Source: Pseudomonas viridiflava (lineage in GTDB: Bacteria > Pseudomonadota > Gammaproteobacteria > Pseudomonadales > Pseudomonadaceae). Taken from it: a stretch of DNA of 64,000 nt. The position numbers and the translations under genes were made by a program. Below the pieces are notes generated by a model that was given only the letters and a program-made list of their open reading frames with translations, had not been told where the DNA came from and did no database searches. Below, in pieces: positions 8,079-13,978 of the stretch. Location: assembly GCF_900602065.1 (NCBI RefSeq), contig NZ_UWFN01000265.1, forward strand, positions 186,001 through 250,000, written 5' to 3'. Each line of letters opens with the position of its first letter. The first letter of the stretch is position 1.

Positions 8079-9011
8079 TTATTCCGAGGGGGGGTTGTCT
8101 TTCTTGACCTGAACACTGCGCATCAGTCGCGCCAGCTTATCGTTCACGGTGCCGCTAGGCGGCTTATCAGGCTCATAAGGAGGGCTGGTGCCGCAAGGCG
8201 TCTCTTGCCTAGGCGTTGCATCGTGTGGCTGCCCCTGAGCACCAGCGGCCTTTCGAGCCTCGCTCTTCTGCCAGTTGCTACGCGATTGCTGCCTCTTGAA
8301 CTCTTCCAGGGACGCTTTCTCCTGACGTGCATTGCGCATCGCGCCGATCTCGCGTAGCTCCCGTTCACGCTTTTTGATGGCCGCTTTCTTGGCGCGGAAC
8401 CAAAGATAGCGAAGGCCAAGATCGGCAAAGAACTTTTCAGTGAAGCGCACCAGGACACGAGTACGAACGAGGTGGAGTCCCTGCGAATCCTTTTCATCCA
8501 GGCGCACCTTCTCGATGCGCCGGTATACATATTCGGCCTGCTCCATCCCGTGCATGAAGCGACTGAAAGACGAAGCGGAGACATCGCTGTGTTCAGCGAT
8601 ATTGCACTGGGTGCTGAGGCAGAACCGACCTTCCTCAACCTCCAGCCAACCTAATACACCTGTGGCCAGGTCCAACCGCAGCAACATCTGCTCTGCTGTC
8701 TTGGCCAGCATTGAAAACTTCTCAGATCGCGTGCGTCGACCACCGTGGATGGTGTCCAGCGAGCGCAGATATGTACCACGCAGTTCGTCACCCATCCGGC
8801 TCAGCCGGTTGAAAGCCTGGCGTATCAGCGGATTGTTAAGTTGAGCCGAGGTCAGATGACGCTTTTCTCTGTAGCGAGCCGGCCGGATAGGAGCATGCAG
8901 GGCCGCATGTGGATCTTTCTTGTCGCGATGCACAGCAGTAGGCCGACCCTTTTTGGGGCCGGCCTTGCGGTCGCTCGTTCGCGAATTGATGTCCTTATCC
9001 GGCTGAGTCAC
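8079..9011 (-). CDS. Putative replication initiator resembling plasmid RepA (IncFII-like)
   Basis: The 310-residue protein has a basic N terminus, then a probable winged-helix region (residues about 105-200). There, CLSTQCNIAEHSDVSASSF, RFMHGMEQAEYVYRR, LDEKDSQG and VLVRFTEKFFADLGL follow the layout I recall for IncFII/IncL RepA proteins (C-S-T-x-x-I-A-E-x-S, then a helix, then Y-x-R, then D-x-x-G, then T-x-x-F-F-x-x-L-G). A Lys/Arg-rich helical tail follows (about 205-265). Translation starts at a GTG five bases after the stop of the 207-residue gene, so the two are coupled. No P2 gpA is seen in this early region, so this gene is the best candidate for driving replication. It could be another winged-helix replication protein. 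Confidence 0.5.
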   Translation of the reverse strand: MTQPDKDINSRTSDRKAGPKKGRPTAVHRDKKDPHAALHAPIRPARYREKRHLTSAQLNNPLIRQAFNRLSRMGDELRGTYLRSLDTIHGGRRTRSEKFSMLAKTAEQMLLRLDLATGVLGWLEVEEGRFCLSTQCNIAEHSDVSASSFSRFMHGMEQAEYVYRRIEKVRLDEKDSQGLHLVRTRVLVRFTEKFFADLGLRYLWFRAKKAAIKKRERELREIGAMRNARQEKASLEEFKRQQSRSNWQKSEARKAAGAQGQPHDATPRQETPCGTSPPYEPDKPPSGTVNDKLARLMRSVQVKKDNPPSE

Positions 9012-9016
9012 AGGCG

Positions 9017-9640
9017 CTAGTTCACCTGGTGCAGGACAGGTTTTTGAAGCTGCTCGAGCAGTACATCCTCGGCCTGCGTACGCAGTTCGCTGCAGCGGGC
9101 TTCCACCGATCGGAGCCGATCGACAAAGTCAGGCAGCTTGTCGAGATCCCCGACGTCAATCCGGCCGTCAGCAAGGATCTCGCTGCCCAGGGCGACCGTG
9201 TTGCCCAGTCTGGCAACCAGCAGGCCGAACGCGCACAGAGGGTTCCCGTGACCGTCCTGCTCACGAGCACCGGTCAGACCGTGACGGCTGGCCAGCTCAT
9301 TGATGCAATCGTCTTTGAAATCCCCGTCAAGCGCCTCTACCCACGCCTCTTCAAGCCAGCACGGCAGGTCTACCTCACCGTTAAGCCATCGACCAACACG
9401 CCGCAGCCAGGCTCCGGACGCCCGAAGGAAAGCCGGTGCGTCATTACCCTTGGCCAACTCGTCGAAGTCCGGCACGTCCTTGCTGACAGCCTTGTCAGGA
9501 ACCAAGCGGTGCAGGTTGCTGCTCAGCAACTGGGCGAAGTCGTCCTGGCTGAAACCCGTGCGGGCAATCATTTCGGCTGCGTGGGCAACCAGTACCTGGT
9601 CACGGGAGATCGAGGGATGTCCTGGATTAGACGTGTTCAT
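9017..9640 (-). CDS. Unknown early protein (207 aa) between cro-like and RepA-like genes
   Basis: I do not recognise this protein. The start at 9640 overlaps the cro-like stop as ATGA. Residues 1-45 (HPSISRDQVLVAHAAEMI, FSQDDFAQLLSSNLHRLV) look helical with a possible DNA-binding fold, the middle is acidic and Trp-containing (WLRRVGRWLNGEVDLPCWLEEAWVEAL, about 84-110), and the C-terminal 50 residues form a likely coiled coil (LDKLPDFVDRLRSVEARCSEL). Its place between a Cro-like repressor and a replication initiator suggests a replication or regulatory accessory role; that is inference from position only. It is not P2/186 CII by sequence. Confidence 0.6.
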   Translation of the reverse strand: MNTSNPGHPSISRDQVLVAHAAEMIARTGFSQDDFAQLLSSNLHRLVPDKAVSKDVPDFDELAKGNDAPAFLRASGAWLRRVGRWLNGEVDLPCWLEEAWVEALDGDFKDDCINELASRHGLTGAREQDGHGNPLCAFGLLVARLGNTVALGSEILADGRIDVGDLDKLPDFVDRLRSVEARCSELRTQAEDVLLEQLQKPVLHQVN

Positions 9641-9867
9641 GCAGCGCTACTGCTTTTAGCCTGCTCAAGCTCTAGATCATCTGGAGTGGTCGAAGGGAAA
9701 GGACGCACCTCTTGAGCCACGCATGAACCGTCGCTATCCACTGATACTTCGATGTTACGGCGCGCCTTGAGAGCTTTAGCAATTGACGCAGGTTTGCAAC
9801 CCAATGCGCGAGCAACCCGGGCTTGCCCAATCTTCCTGACGAAGTCACTCAACGATATTTTTTCCAC
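9637..9867 (-). CDS. cro: Lambda Cro-like repressor
   Basis: With a GTG start at 9867 the 76-residue protein begins MEKISLSDFVRKIGQARVA, aligning without gaps to lambda Cro (MEQRITLKDYAMRFGQTKTA). The match continues through the recognition helix region (ALGCKPASIAKALKARR), the beta strands (IEVSVDSDGSCVAQEV) and the terminal RPFP, which equals KPFP in lambda Cro. The GTG fits better than the upstream GTG at 9876 because AGG lies eight bases before it. Cro proteins bind operators as dimers and shut off the repressor gene. It is the first gene of the leftward early operon, opposite the CI-like gene, behind the promoter at 9899-9927. Confidence 0.85.
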   Translation of the reverse strand: MEKISLSDFVRKIGQARVARALGCKPASIAKALKARRNIEVSVDSDGSCVAQEVRPFPSTTPDDLELEQAKSSSAA

Positions 9868-9898
9868 GGCATACACCTAAGGGGCAATGAACGCTGGA

Positions 9899-9927
9899 AT
9901 ATTAGCCGACGGCTTTTTTGATAGCAA
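9899..9927 (-). promoter_or_regulatory. Leftward early promoter (PR-like) for cro-207aa-repA
   Basis: On the minus strand, TTGCTA (9922-9927) and TAATAT (9899-9904) are separated by exactly 17 bases, close to the sigma-70 consensus. The palindromic operator at 9904-9914 lies in the spacer, so a bound repressor would block polymerase. Confidence 0.75.
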
Positions 9928-10004
9928 TAAAAATACGCCAAAGGCTTACTTAGGTGACAGATAACGAACGCCGGAGGCTTGTCTACAATCGTTAGCCTAC
10001 GGCT
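9904..10004. promoter_or_regulatory. Four-site operator array between cro and cI
   Basis: Four copies of a palindrome GCC-N3-GGC, with flanking A and T in the best ones, are centred at 9909, 9941, 9974 and 9999: AGCCGACGGCT, CGCCAAAGGCT, CGCCGGAGGCT and AGCCTACGGCT. Centre spacings are 32, 33 and 25 bases; the first two are close to three helical turns. The first lies inside the leftward promoter and the last touches the repressor's own -10. This is the expected layout of a lambda-type switch. The same motif recurs at 13589-13622. Confidence 0.75.
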
Positions 10005-10017
10005 TATAATTTGTTGA
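10005..10017 (+). promoter_or_regulatory. Repressor maintenance promoter (PRM-like), probably leaderless transcript
   Basis: A perfect TATAAT at 10005-10010 ends six bases before the repressor ATG at 10017, so the start of transcription should fall at or next to the A of the ATG. No good -35 is visible, which would fit activator dependence as at lambda PRM. There is no ribosome binding site. Confidence 0.6.
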
Positions 10018-10721
10018 TGGCATACATAAAAAAACCTCTAACAGACACCCTCATGGCCGAAAGCAAAGCGGCAAATGCTTTGTTTCTGTCGAAGAAGAAT
10101 TCTCTGAAACTCACTCAGCGAAAGCTTGCTGAGGCAGCAGGAATCACGCCTGCATCGGTCAATCAGTACCTGAGGGGCATCAATCCGTTGAATGCTCGGT
10201 TTGCTGCTGTACTGGCGAAAATGCTGCAGGAGCCGATCGAGAGCTTCAGCCCCCGGCTAGCGGCTGAAATTTCCGAAATGGCAAACGTAGGCCCCATGAT
10301 CCAACCTCGCAGAGAGGCCACCGAGTACCCTCTGATAACATGGGTAGATGCTGGTCTGGGGATAGAATCGTCTGCCAGCTACCCTACCGGCATCTCTGAC
10401 GAGTGGCTTAGCTCAACAGAAAATGCTGGCCCAAAAGGCTACTGGTTGAGGGTCAAGGGCAAATCAATGACCTCGGATACTCCACCTACCTTTCCAGAAG
10501 GCACTCCGATCCTGATCCGCCCTGAGGGATTCGATATCATCAGTGGAAAGTTCTACGTTGCCCGCAACACGGTCAGTGGAGAGACGACATTCAAGCAGTA
10601 CGCGATGGACGCCGGAGTCGGTTACCTGGTGCCGCTCAATCCCAGCTATCAACCTGTTGTGCTAGACGACAACTGGGAAATTATTGGTCGGGCGATCGAC
10701 GCTAAAATCACTGGTATGTAG
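10017..10721 (+). CDS. cI: CI-type lysogeny repressor with S24 self-cleavage domain
   Basis: With the ATG at 10017 the protein has 234 residues. The helix-turn-helix is at about residues 33-56 (TQRKLAEAAGITPASVNQYL). The S24/LexA domain carries the scissile Ala112-Gly113 (WVDAGLG), nucleophile Ser150 (VKGKSMT) and Lys193 (ETTFKQY). The Ser-Lys spacing of 43 equals lambda CI (Ser149, Lys192; cleavage 111-112). The protein should hold the prophage silent by binding the GCC-N3-GGC operators and be cleaved when RecA is activated by DNA damage. It is the only rightward gene in the early half. In-frame TTG codons precede the ATG, but the -10 position favours the ATG. Confidence 0.9.
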   Translation: MAYIKKPLTDTLMAESKAANALFLSKKNSLKLTQRKLAEAAGITPASVNQYLRGINPLNARFAAVLAKMLQEPIESFSPRLAAEISEMANVGPMIQPRREATEYPLITWVDAGLGIESSASYPTGISDEWLSSTENAGPKGYWLRVKGKSMTSDTPPTFPEGTPILIRPEGFDIISGKFYVARNTVSGETTFKQYAMDAGVGYLVPLNPSYQPVVLDDNWEIIGRAIDAKITGM

Positions 10722-10893
10722 CGGCCTCGAAGGTCAGGCAGCGTCTGCATCATCTCGATGCAATCGTCGCCGACCATTACCTGGTGAAGCTGGCTCATAG
10801 TGATTTCCAGCCAGATGCGACCCTCCCGATACAGGATGAGGTGACGCAGGTTATTCGAGTGAGGGTGTTAGACGTAGCCGGCTGGAAACCTGA
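10722..10893. other. Gap between convergent cI and accessory operon
   Basis: This 172-base gap has no clear terminator. A rightward open frame (GTG at 10784 to 10963, 59 residues) crosses it but lacks a ribosome site and overlaps the end of the leftward 133-residue gene, so it is not called. Confidence 0.4.
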
Positions 10894-11295
10894 TCAAGCA
10901 CGCCGAACTTTGAAAAAGCACATCGCCCTTGCATCGACGCAGCAGTCTTCAAGCTCTCGATAGGCGAGATATTTCGCCTGATTGCGAGTAGCCGCCCAGA
11001 CCTCAGTCAGGTACCCCTGCGCATCGCGATTCCAGCTCAGCTCATCCCAGCCAAAATTGAATGGAAGAACCTTCCACTTTTTGAGTGGAAGCTTTTCAGC
11101 CATCTCGCCGTACTCCATTTCCCAAGTTGGGTGATAGTTGCGAATGCGCTTCTTCAGGTCGCTGTCGAGTACCACGCCGATATATTGGCCGCGGTCGGCC
11201 AGGATCACTCCAGGCTCGCCATTTGCGATGACGCGGCGACCCACTTCTGCTGGGACCTTATAGTGGTTACGAACGTATGCGCAGTTATAGCTCAT
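10894..11295 (-). CDS. Unknown phage protein (133 aa), last gene of accessory operon
   Basis: The ATG at 11295 overlaps the stop of the preceding 96-residue gene as ATGA and is preferred over longer frames. The 133-residue protein starts MSYNCAYVRNHYKVPAEVGR and has the run GEPGVILADRGQYIGVVLD, which looks like a small beta barrel. The second half is rich in Trp, Tyr and Lys (PLKKWKVLPFNFGWDELSWN) and ends with Cys-containing helices. I recognise no family and no enzymatic motif. Codon use resembles the other phage genes. It closes the repressor-controlled leftward operon that begins at 13523 and converges with cI. Confidence 0.7.
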   Translation of the reverse strand: MSYNCAYVRNHYKVPAEVGRRVIANGEPGVILADRGQYIGVVLDSDLKKRIRNYHPTWEMEYGEMAEKLPLKKWKVLPFNFGWDELSWNRDAQGYLTEVWAATRNQAKYLAYRELEDCCVDARAMCFFKVRRA

Positions 11296-11582
11296 GGACG
11301 GGATCCCTTTACATTCTTCTGCGCTTCGGGCGGAGTCATACCTGGTGGCGCACTGTGAACGACGATATGGCCCTGCCCAATCTTGAAGTTCTTGATCACC
11401 GCAATGCACACGTTCCACGCTTCACGTGCCACAGCTTCGCCAGATTCCACCACGTTGCCTTGGTCGTCGATGATCGCCAGACGGGCAGGTCGGCCATCAG
11501 CTGTCGTGAACTTGTAGCCGCTGGTGACGTTGGCAGCGATACGGCCATTCTCCAGGGTGCCTGTCTCTGGGATACCAATCAT
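11292..11582 (-). CDS. Unknown phage protein (96 aa)
   Basis: The start at 11582 overlaps the previous stop (ATGA), and the stop overlaps the next start (ATGA), so this is a tightly packed operon gene. The protein begins MIGIPETGTLENGRIAANVT and looks beta-rich over residues 1-50 (YKFTTADGRPARLAIIDDQGN), followed by a helix (EAVAREAWNVCIAVIKNF) and a Pro-rich end. It is small and soluble with no recognised motif. Function unknown; expression should follow the operator pair at 13589-13622. Confidence 0.7.
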   Translation of the reverse strand: MIGIPETGTLENGRIAANVTSGYKFTTADGRPARLAIIDDQGNVVESGEAVAREAWNVCIAVIKNFKIGQGHIVVHSAPPGMTPPEAQKNVKGSRP

Positions 11583-11797
11583 GGCCGTGCTCCTTGTTCA
11601 ACTGCGTCTGTGTATTTGTTTACGATCAGCGCGATGGTGTTTGCGTGCGACGACCGATCAATCTGGGCGCTGTCGATCGCGGTCCAGTTTTCGGACTCGA
11701 TCGCAGTGTCGATTTGCACGTTCGCGTCCCTCCAACCAGACACGCTACGGGAAAGCATTCGTCTATCCTGCTCTGAAAAATCGAAAGTCATAGTCAT
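11579..11797 (-). CDS. Unknown small phage protein (72 aa)
   Basis: The gene has a strong Shine-Dalgarno (GAGGAGG) just before two in-frame ATGs two codons apart; the second (11791) has the better spacing and would give 70 residues. The protein is helical and acidic, with FSEQDRRMLSRSVSGWRDA near the start and SHANTIALIVNKYTDA near the end. I do not recognise it. It is linked by a four-base overlap to the next gene and follows the membrane protein gene by seven bases. Confidence 0.65.
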   Translation of the reverse strand: MTMTFDFSEQDRRMLSRSVSGWRDANVQIDTAIESENWTAIDSAQIDRSSHANTIALIVNKYTDAVEQGARP

Positions 11798-11804
11798 GCC
11801 CTCC

Positions 11805-12788
11805 TCAAGCGGTCACATAGCCGGCGGTGGTTTTTCGCAGTTCGCCTAGGTCGAGCGCTGCACGAAACAGCTTCATGGCGCGTCGATTCCCGACACGAGC
11901 TGCAGTAGTGAAATCACGGAGCGATATCGGCGTGCCTGGCGCAACTGTTCGCGTGATGTCGAGCAATGTCTGCATCAGGGCACCGTCCGGTGATCCGAAC
12001 AGATCCTGCTGCTCGCCAAATGCTGGGTTTTCTGAGGCTGTTGTCGCTGTTGCCGGTGTTGTCGAAACCATCGTTTCCGGCAAAGGGGGCGCGGACAGGC
12101 TGCCGACGCGCAGTGCAGATCCAATAAGCGCGGGCACCGCTTCCAGGGCGATAGCAAACCCGGCACAGAGCAATATCGCCAACAGCTCAGGCAGCCCAAC
12201 GGATGCCGCTGGCTTGGCACGCAGTTCGGTAAGTTCCACCGATGCACGATCGAGTCGCTGTAGAACCTGCTCACGCTGACCATCAATCCGGCCTAGGGCA
12301 GACGATTCCAACTCCTGCGCCTTGCTAACGATGCCGCGTTCGCGCAGTTGCCGTGCCTGATCCCCGATCGATCGAGCGTCTTTGTCCAGGGAGTCGAGCT
12401 GCCGCAGCCCATCGGACCTGACAGCTTGCAGGTCAACCATGCGTTGTTCGGTAACAGCGGTGTACCGCGTCTGGCCTGAAACGATGGACGTCAGTAGTCG
12501 ATCATATGTAGCCCACGCTGATACCACTGCCAGCATCAGAGCCGAGATGATCATCAGTACGGCATAGGCACGCTTGCCAGCAGCCAGCATGCCCAAAGCT
12601 ATCGGCCAAGCCAGGTACTTGTAGAAATCCAGCAGTACTGCTGCAGTAGCAAACACTGCCGCCAGTAGCGGGTCGGCAATCAGTGTCGACATGGCCATGC
12701 CAACGGACAGAGCAGTGACACTAGAAAGCGCGACAGCGATGGTCAGAAGCAACCAGCGAACTCGCTGGCAGATGAGGTGATTAGGCAT
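11805..12788 (-). CDS. Phage membrane protein with coiled coil and C-terminal winged-helix-like end
   Basis: The 327-residue protein has three likely membrane segments at about residues 12-33, 40-70 (possibly two short ones) and 74-94. A long charged coiled coil follows (about 95-190, with QLDSLDKDARSIGDQARQLRE), then a fourth hydrophobic segment at about 200-226 (LPELLAILLCAGFAIALEAV). The last 45 residues (ISLRDFTTAARVGNRRAMKLFRAAL, then GELRKTTAGYV) look like a small helix-turn-helix or winged helix. I do not recognise the family. The start overlaps the preceding stop by eight bases. The pairing of a membrane half and a DNA-binding-like end suggests anchoring of DNA to the membrane or signalling; this is inference. 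Confidence 0.65.
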   Translation of the reverse strand: MPNHLICQRVRWLLLTIAVALSSVTALSVGMAMSTLIADPLLAAVFATAAVLLDFYKYLAWPIALGMLAAGKRAYAVLMIISALMLAVVSAWATYDRLLTSIVSGQTRYTAVTEQRMVDLQAVRSDGLRQLDSLDKDARSIGDQARQLRERGIVSKAQELESSALGRIDGQREQVLQRLDRASVELTELRAKPAASVGLPELLAILLCAGFAIALEAVPALIGSALRVGSLSAPPLPETMVSTTPATATTASENPAFGEQQDLFGSPDGALMQTLLDITRTVAPGTPISLRDFTTAARVGNRRAMKLFRAALDLGELRKTTAGYVTA

Positions 12789-12987
12789 AGCTCACCCCCT
12801 GCTTGATCTGGCGAATCTGAGCATGCACCGACGACAGCTCGTCTCTCAATCGTTGGTTTTCGTCCAGGAGCGATGCGGTGGCAGCTGTCTGGCCGGACCG
12901 CCATCCCATCCAATAAGGCAGAGCCATGGCAATAACCTGGCAGACGGCCAAGCCGCCCAGTATCAACATGAGCTGAGAGGTAGTCAT
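12781..12987 (-). CDS. Small single-pass membrane protein with coiled coil (68 aa)
   Basis: The ATG at 12987 overlaps the stop of the preceding gene (ATGA). Residues 4-30 are hydrophobic (LMLILGGLAVCQVIAMALPYW) and form one membrane segment, followed by a short coiled coil (LLDENQRLRDELSSVHAQI). Spanin or holin proteins can look like this, but the gene sits in the early accessory operon and pairs with the membrane protein at 11805-12788, so a joint membrane complex is more likely. I cannot assign a family. Confidence 0.6.
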   Translation of the reverse strand: MTTSQLMLILGGLAVCQVIAMALPYWMGWRSGQTAATASLLDENQRLRDELSSVHAQIRQIKQGVSYA

Positions 12988-13523
12988 TGCCACTCCTTCA
13001 CTTCGCGGACGAAGTTGGAGAGCAGTTCGTAGGCTTTATCAGGATCCGCAGGCATCAGCATTGGAGCTGAAATACCGGCGCCACCCAGCAGGAATCTGAA
13101 ATACGTCTGATCTGGATTCTCGGCAGCTGCTGTCAGCAGCAACCGGAGGTCGTGCATTCCTGACTGCGGCAACAGATAGAGCCCACGGCGGCTTGTTGCG
13201 GCATTGCGCAACAGAAACTCCAGGTCACGATCGAGAATAGGCTGGGCCATCCGCTCGTAGTGCATGTTCGCAAGCTCTTCAACGAAATGCTCGACCCTAT
13301 GAGCCGTATCGTCGAGAAGCCCAACGGTAAGCGTGTTCACCGTCTCACCCAACCGGACCTGAACAGCAACGTCAGAACCGCACTGCTCGATCGTCAAATG
13401 GGCTAGTAGGAAGCTCGGCGCGTAGTTGCAGACGAGAGATAGGGGAAAGATGCCGTTCTGTTTGACGTGTTCGGCCAACTGCGCACGGGCATCAAACGAA
13501 AGGCTAAAGGTAGGGCGAATCAT
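12984..13523 (-). CDS. Unknown first gene of repressor-controlled accessory operon (179 aa)
   Basis: I chose the ATG at 13523 because GGAGG lies eight bases upstream; the longer open frame lacks this. The 179-residue soluble protein starts MIRPTFSLSFDARAQLAEHV. It has a beta-rich middle (AVQVRLGETVNTLTVGLLDD) and a helical half (HRVEHFVEELANMHYERMA, LRLLLTAAAENPDQTYFRFLL). There is no recognised motif. It is the first gene after the twin operators at 13589-13622 and leads six overlapping or closely spaced genes, which suggests one transcript repressed in the lysogen. Confidence 0.65.
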   Translation of the reverse strand: MIRPTFSLSFDARAQLAEHVKQNGIFPLSLVCNYAPSFLLAHLTIEQCGSDVAVQVRLGETVNTLTVGLLDDTAHRVEHFVEELANMHYERMAQPILDRDLEFLLRNAATSRRGLYLLPQSGMHDLRLLLTAAAENPDQTYFRFLLGGAGISAPMLMPADPDKAYELLSNFVREVKEWQ

Positions 13524-13588
13524 GCGGTGAACCTCCATGGCGATCACGGCAGTGCGAAACACTACCGCGAAGTGACGGAGGCAAAGTT

Positions 13589-13622
13589 AGCCTATGGCTT
13601 ACTTCATATCAAGCCTAAGGCT
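13589..13622. promoter_or_regulatory. Second operator pair of the phage repressor
   Basis: AGCCTATGGCT (13589-13599) and AGCCTAAGGCT (13612-13622) repeat the palindrome found between cro and cI; centres are 23 bases apart. They lie 66-99 bases upstream of the accessory operon start. The repressor or Cro therefore probably controls a second, remote promoter. I cannot place -35 and -10 boxes with certainty. Confidence 0.7.
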
Positions 13623-13641
13623 AATTATTTTTGATAGATAA

Positions 13642-13914
13642 TTAGGCAAAGACTATCGTGCTTGCATGCTGATTTGTCCACGTCAGCCCTACAGCACCAC
13701 ACTCCAATCGTGTGACGCGCACGCTATCCTCAAGGTCGAGCTGATCAAGCAAACAGTCCCAGTCATCCAGTTTTTCGCCTGATAGCCTAGCAATCACCGT
13801 TCGCCTTCGCCTCTGCGCTGCCGAGCTATTCACCTGGCGGTGAATGCGACGGGCAAGTCGCTCATACGGGGTGTGTGATCGTTCAAGACCAACGGGATAG
13901 ACGCTATGAGACAT
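13642..13914 (-). CDS. DUF1654-family protein
   Basis: The ATG at 13914 has AAGGAG seven bases upstream and gives 90 residues. The block YERLARRIHRQVNSSAAQRRRR, then DDWDCLLDQL and VRVTRLECGAVGLTW, matches the DUF1654 proteins of Pseudomonas and their phages, which I recall as Y-E-R-x-G-x-R-I-Q-x-I-I-N-S-P-x-A-Q...W-E-x-L-L-E-E-I...D-G-x-V-x-I-x-W. The function of the family is unknown to me. A LexA-box-like site sits 17 bases upstream, so the gene is probably switched on by DNA damage. It lies between the integrase and the operator pair, reading toward the accessory operon. Confidence 0.8.
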   Translation of the reverse strand: MSHSVYPVGLERSHTPYERLARRIHRQVNSSAAQRRRRTVIARLSGEKLDDWDCLLDQLDLEDSVRVTRLECGAVGLTWTNQHASTIVFA

Positions 13915-13930
13915 AAACACTCCTTGCTTA

Positions 13931-13950
13931 CACTGTATATCCAACCAGTA
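13931..13950 (-). promoter_or_regulatory. LexA (SOS) box upstream of the DUF1654 gene
   Basis: The minus strand reads TACTGGTTGGATATACAGTG. It holds CTG-N10-CAG and matches most positions of the consensus TACTGTATATATATACAGTA. It ends 17 bases before the start codon at 13914, a normal place for repression by the host LexA protein. Confidence 0.7.
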
Positions 13951-13953
13951 TAA

Positions 13954-13970
13954 GGTGGCTTCTTGCCACC
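13954..13970. repeat. Short hairpin after the integrase gene
   Basis: GGTGGC and GCCACC flank a five-base loop, nine bases past the integrase stop. No T-run follows, so termination is doubtful; it sits next to the LexA box. Confidence 0.35.
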
Positions 13971-13978
13971 CGGCAAGA

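Noticed and set aside
7397..8357. Several open frames of 60-150 codons in both directions over the hairpin-rich tract
   Set aside because: Composition is Arg/Ala/Pro-rich as expected from GC-rich non-coding DNA, starts lack ribosome sites, and frames overlap each other and the RepA-like gene.
9017..9640. P2/186 CII-like regulator
   Set aside because: No similarity to the CII/CP76 sequences I recall; length and composition differ.
10784..10963. Rightward 59-codon frame after cI (GTG start)
   Set aside because: No ribosome site, no ATG, and it overlaps the 3' end of a better-supported leftward gene. Could be a gene remnant but cannot be supported.
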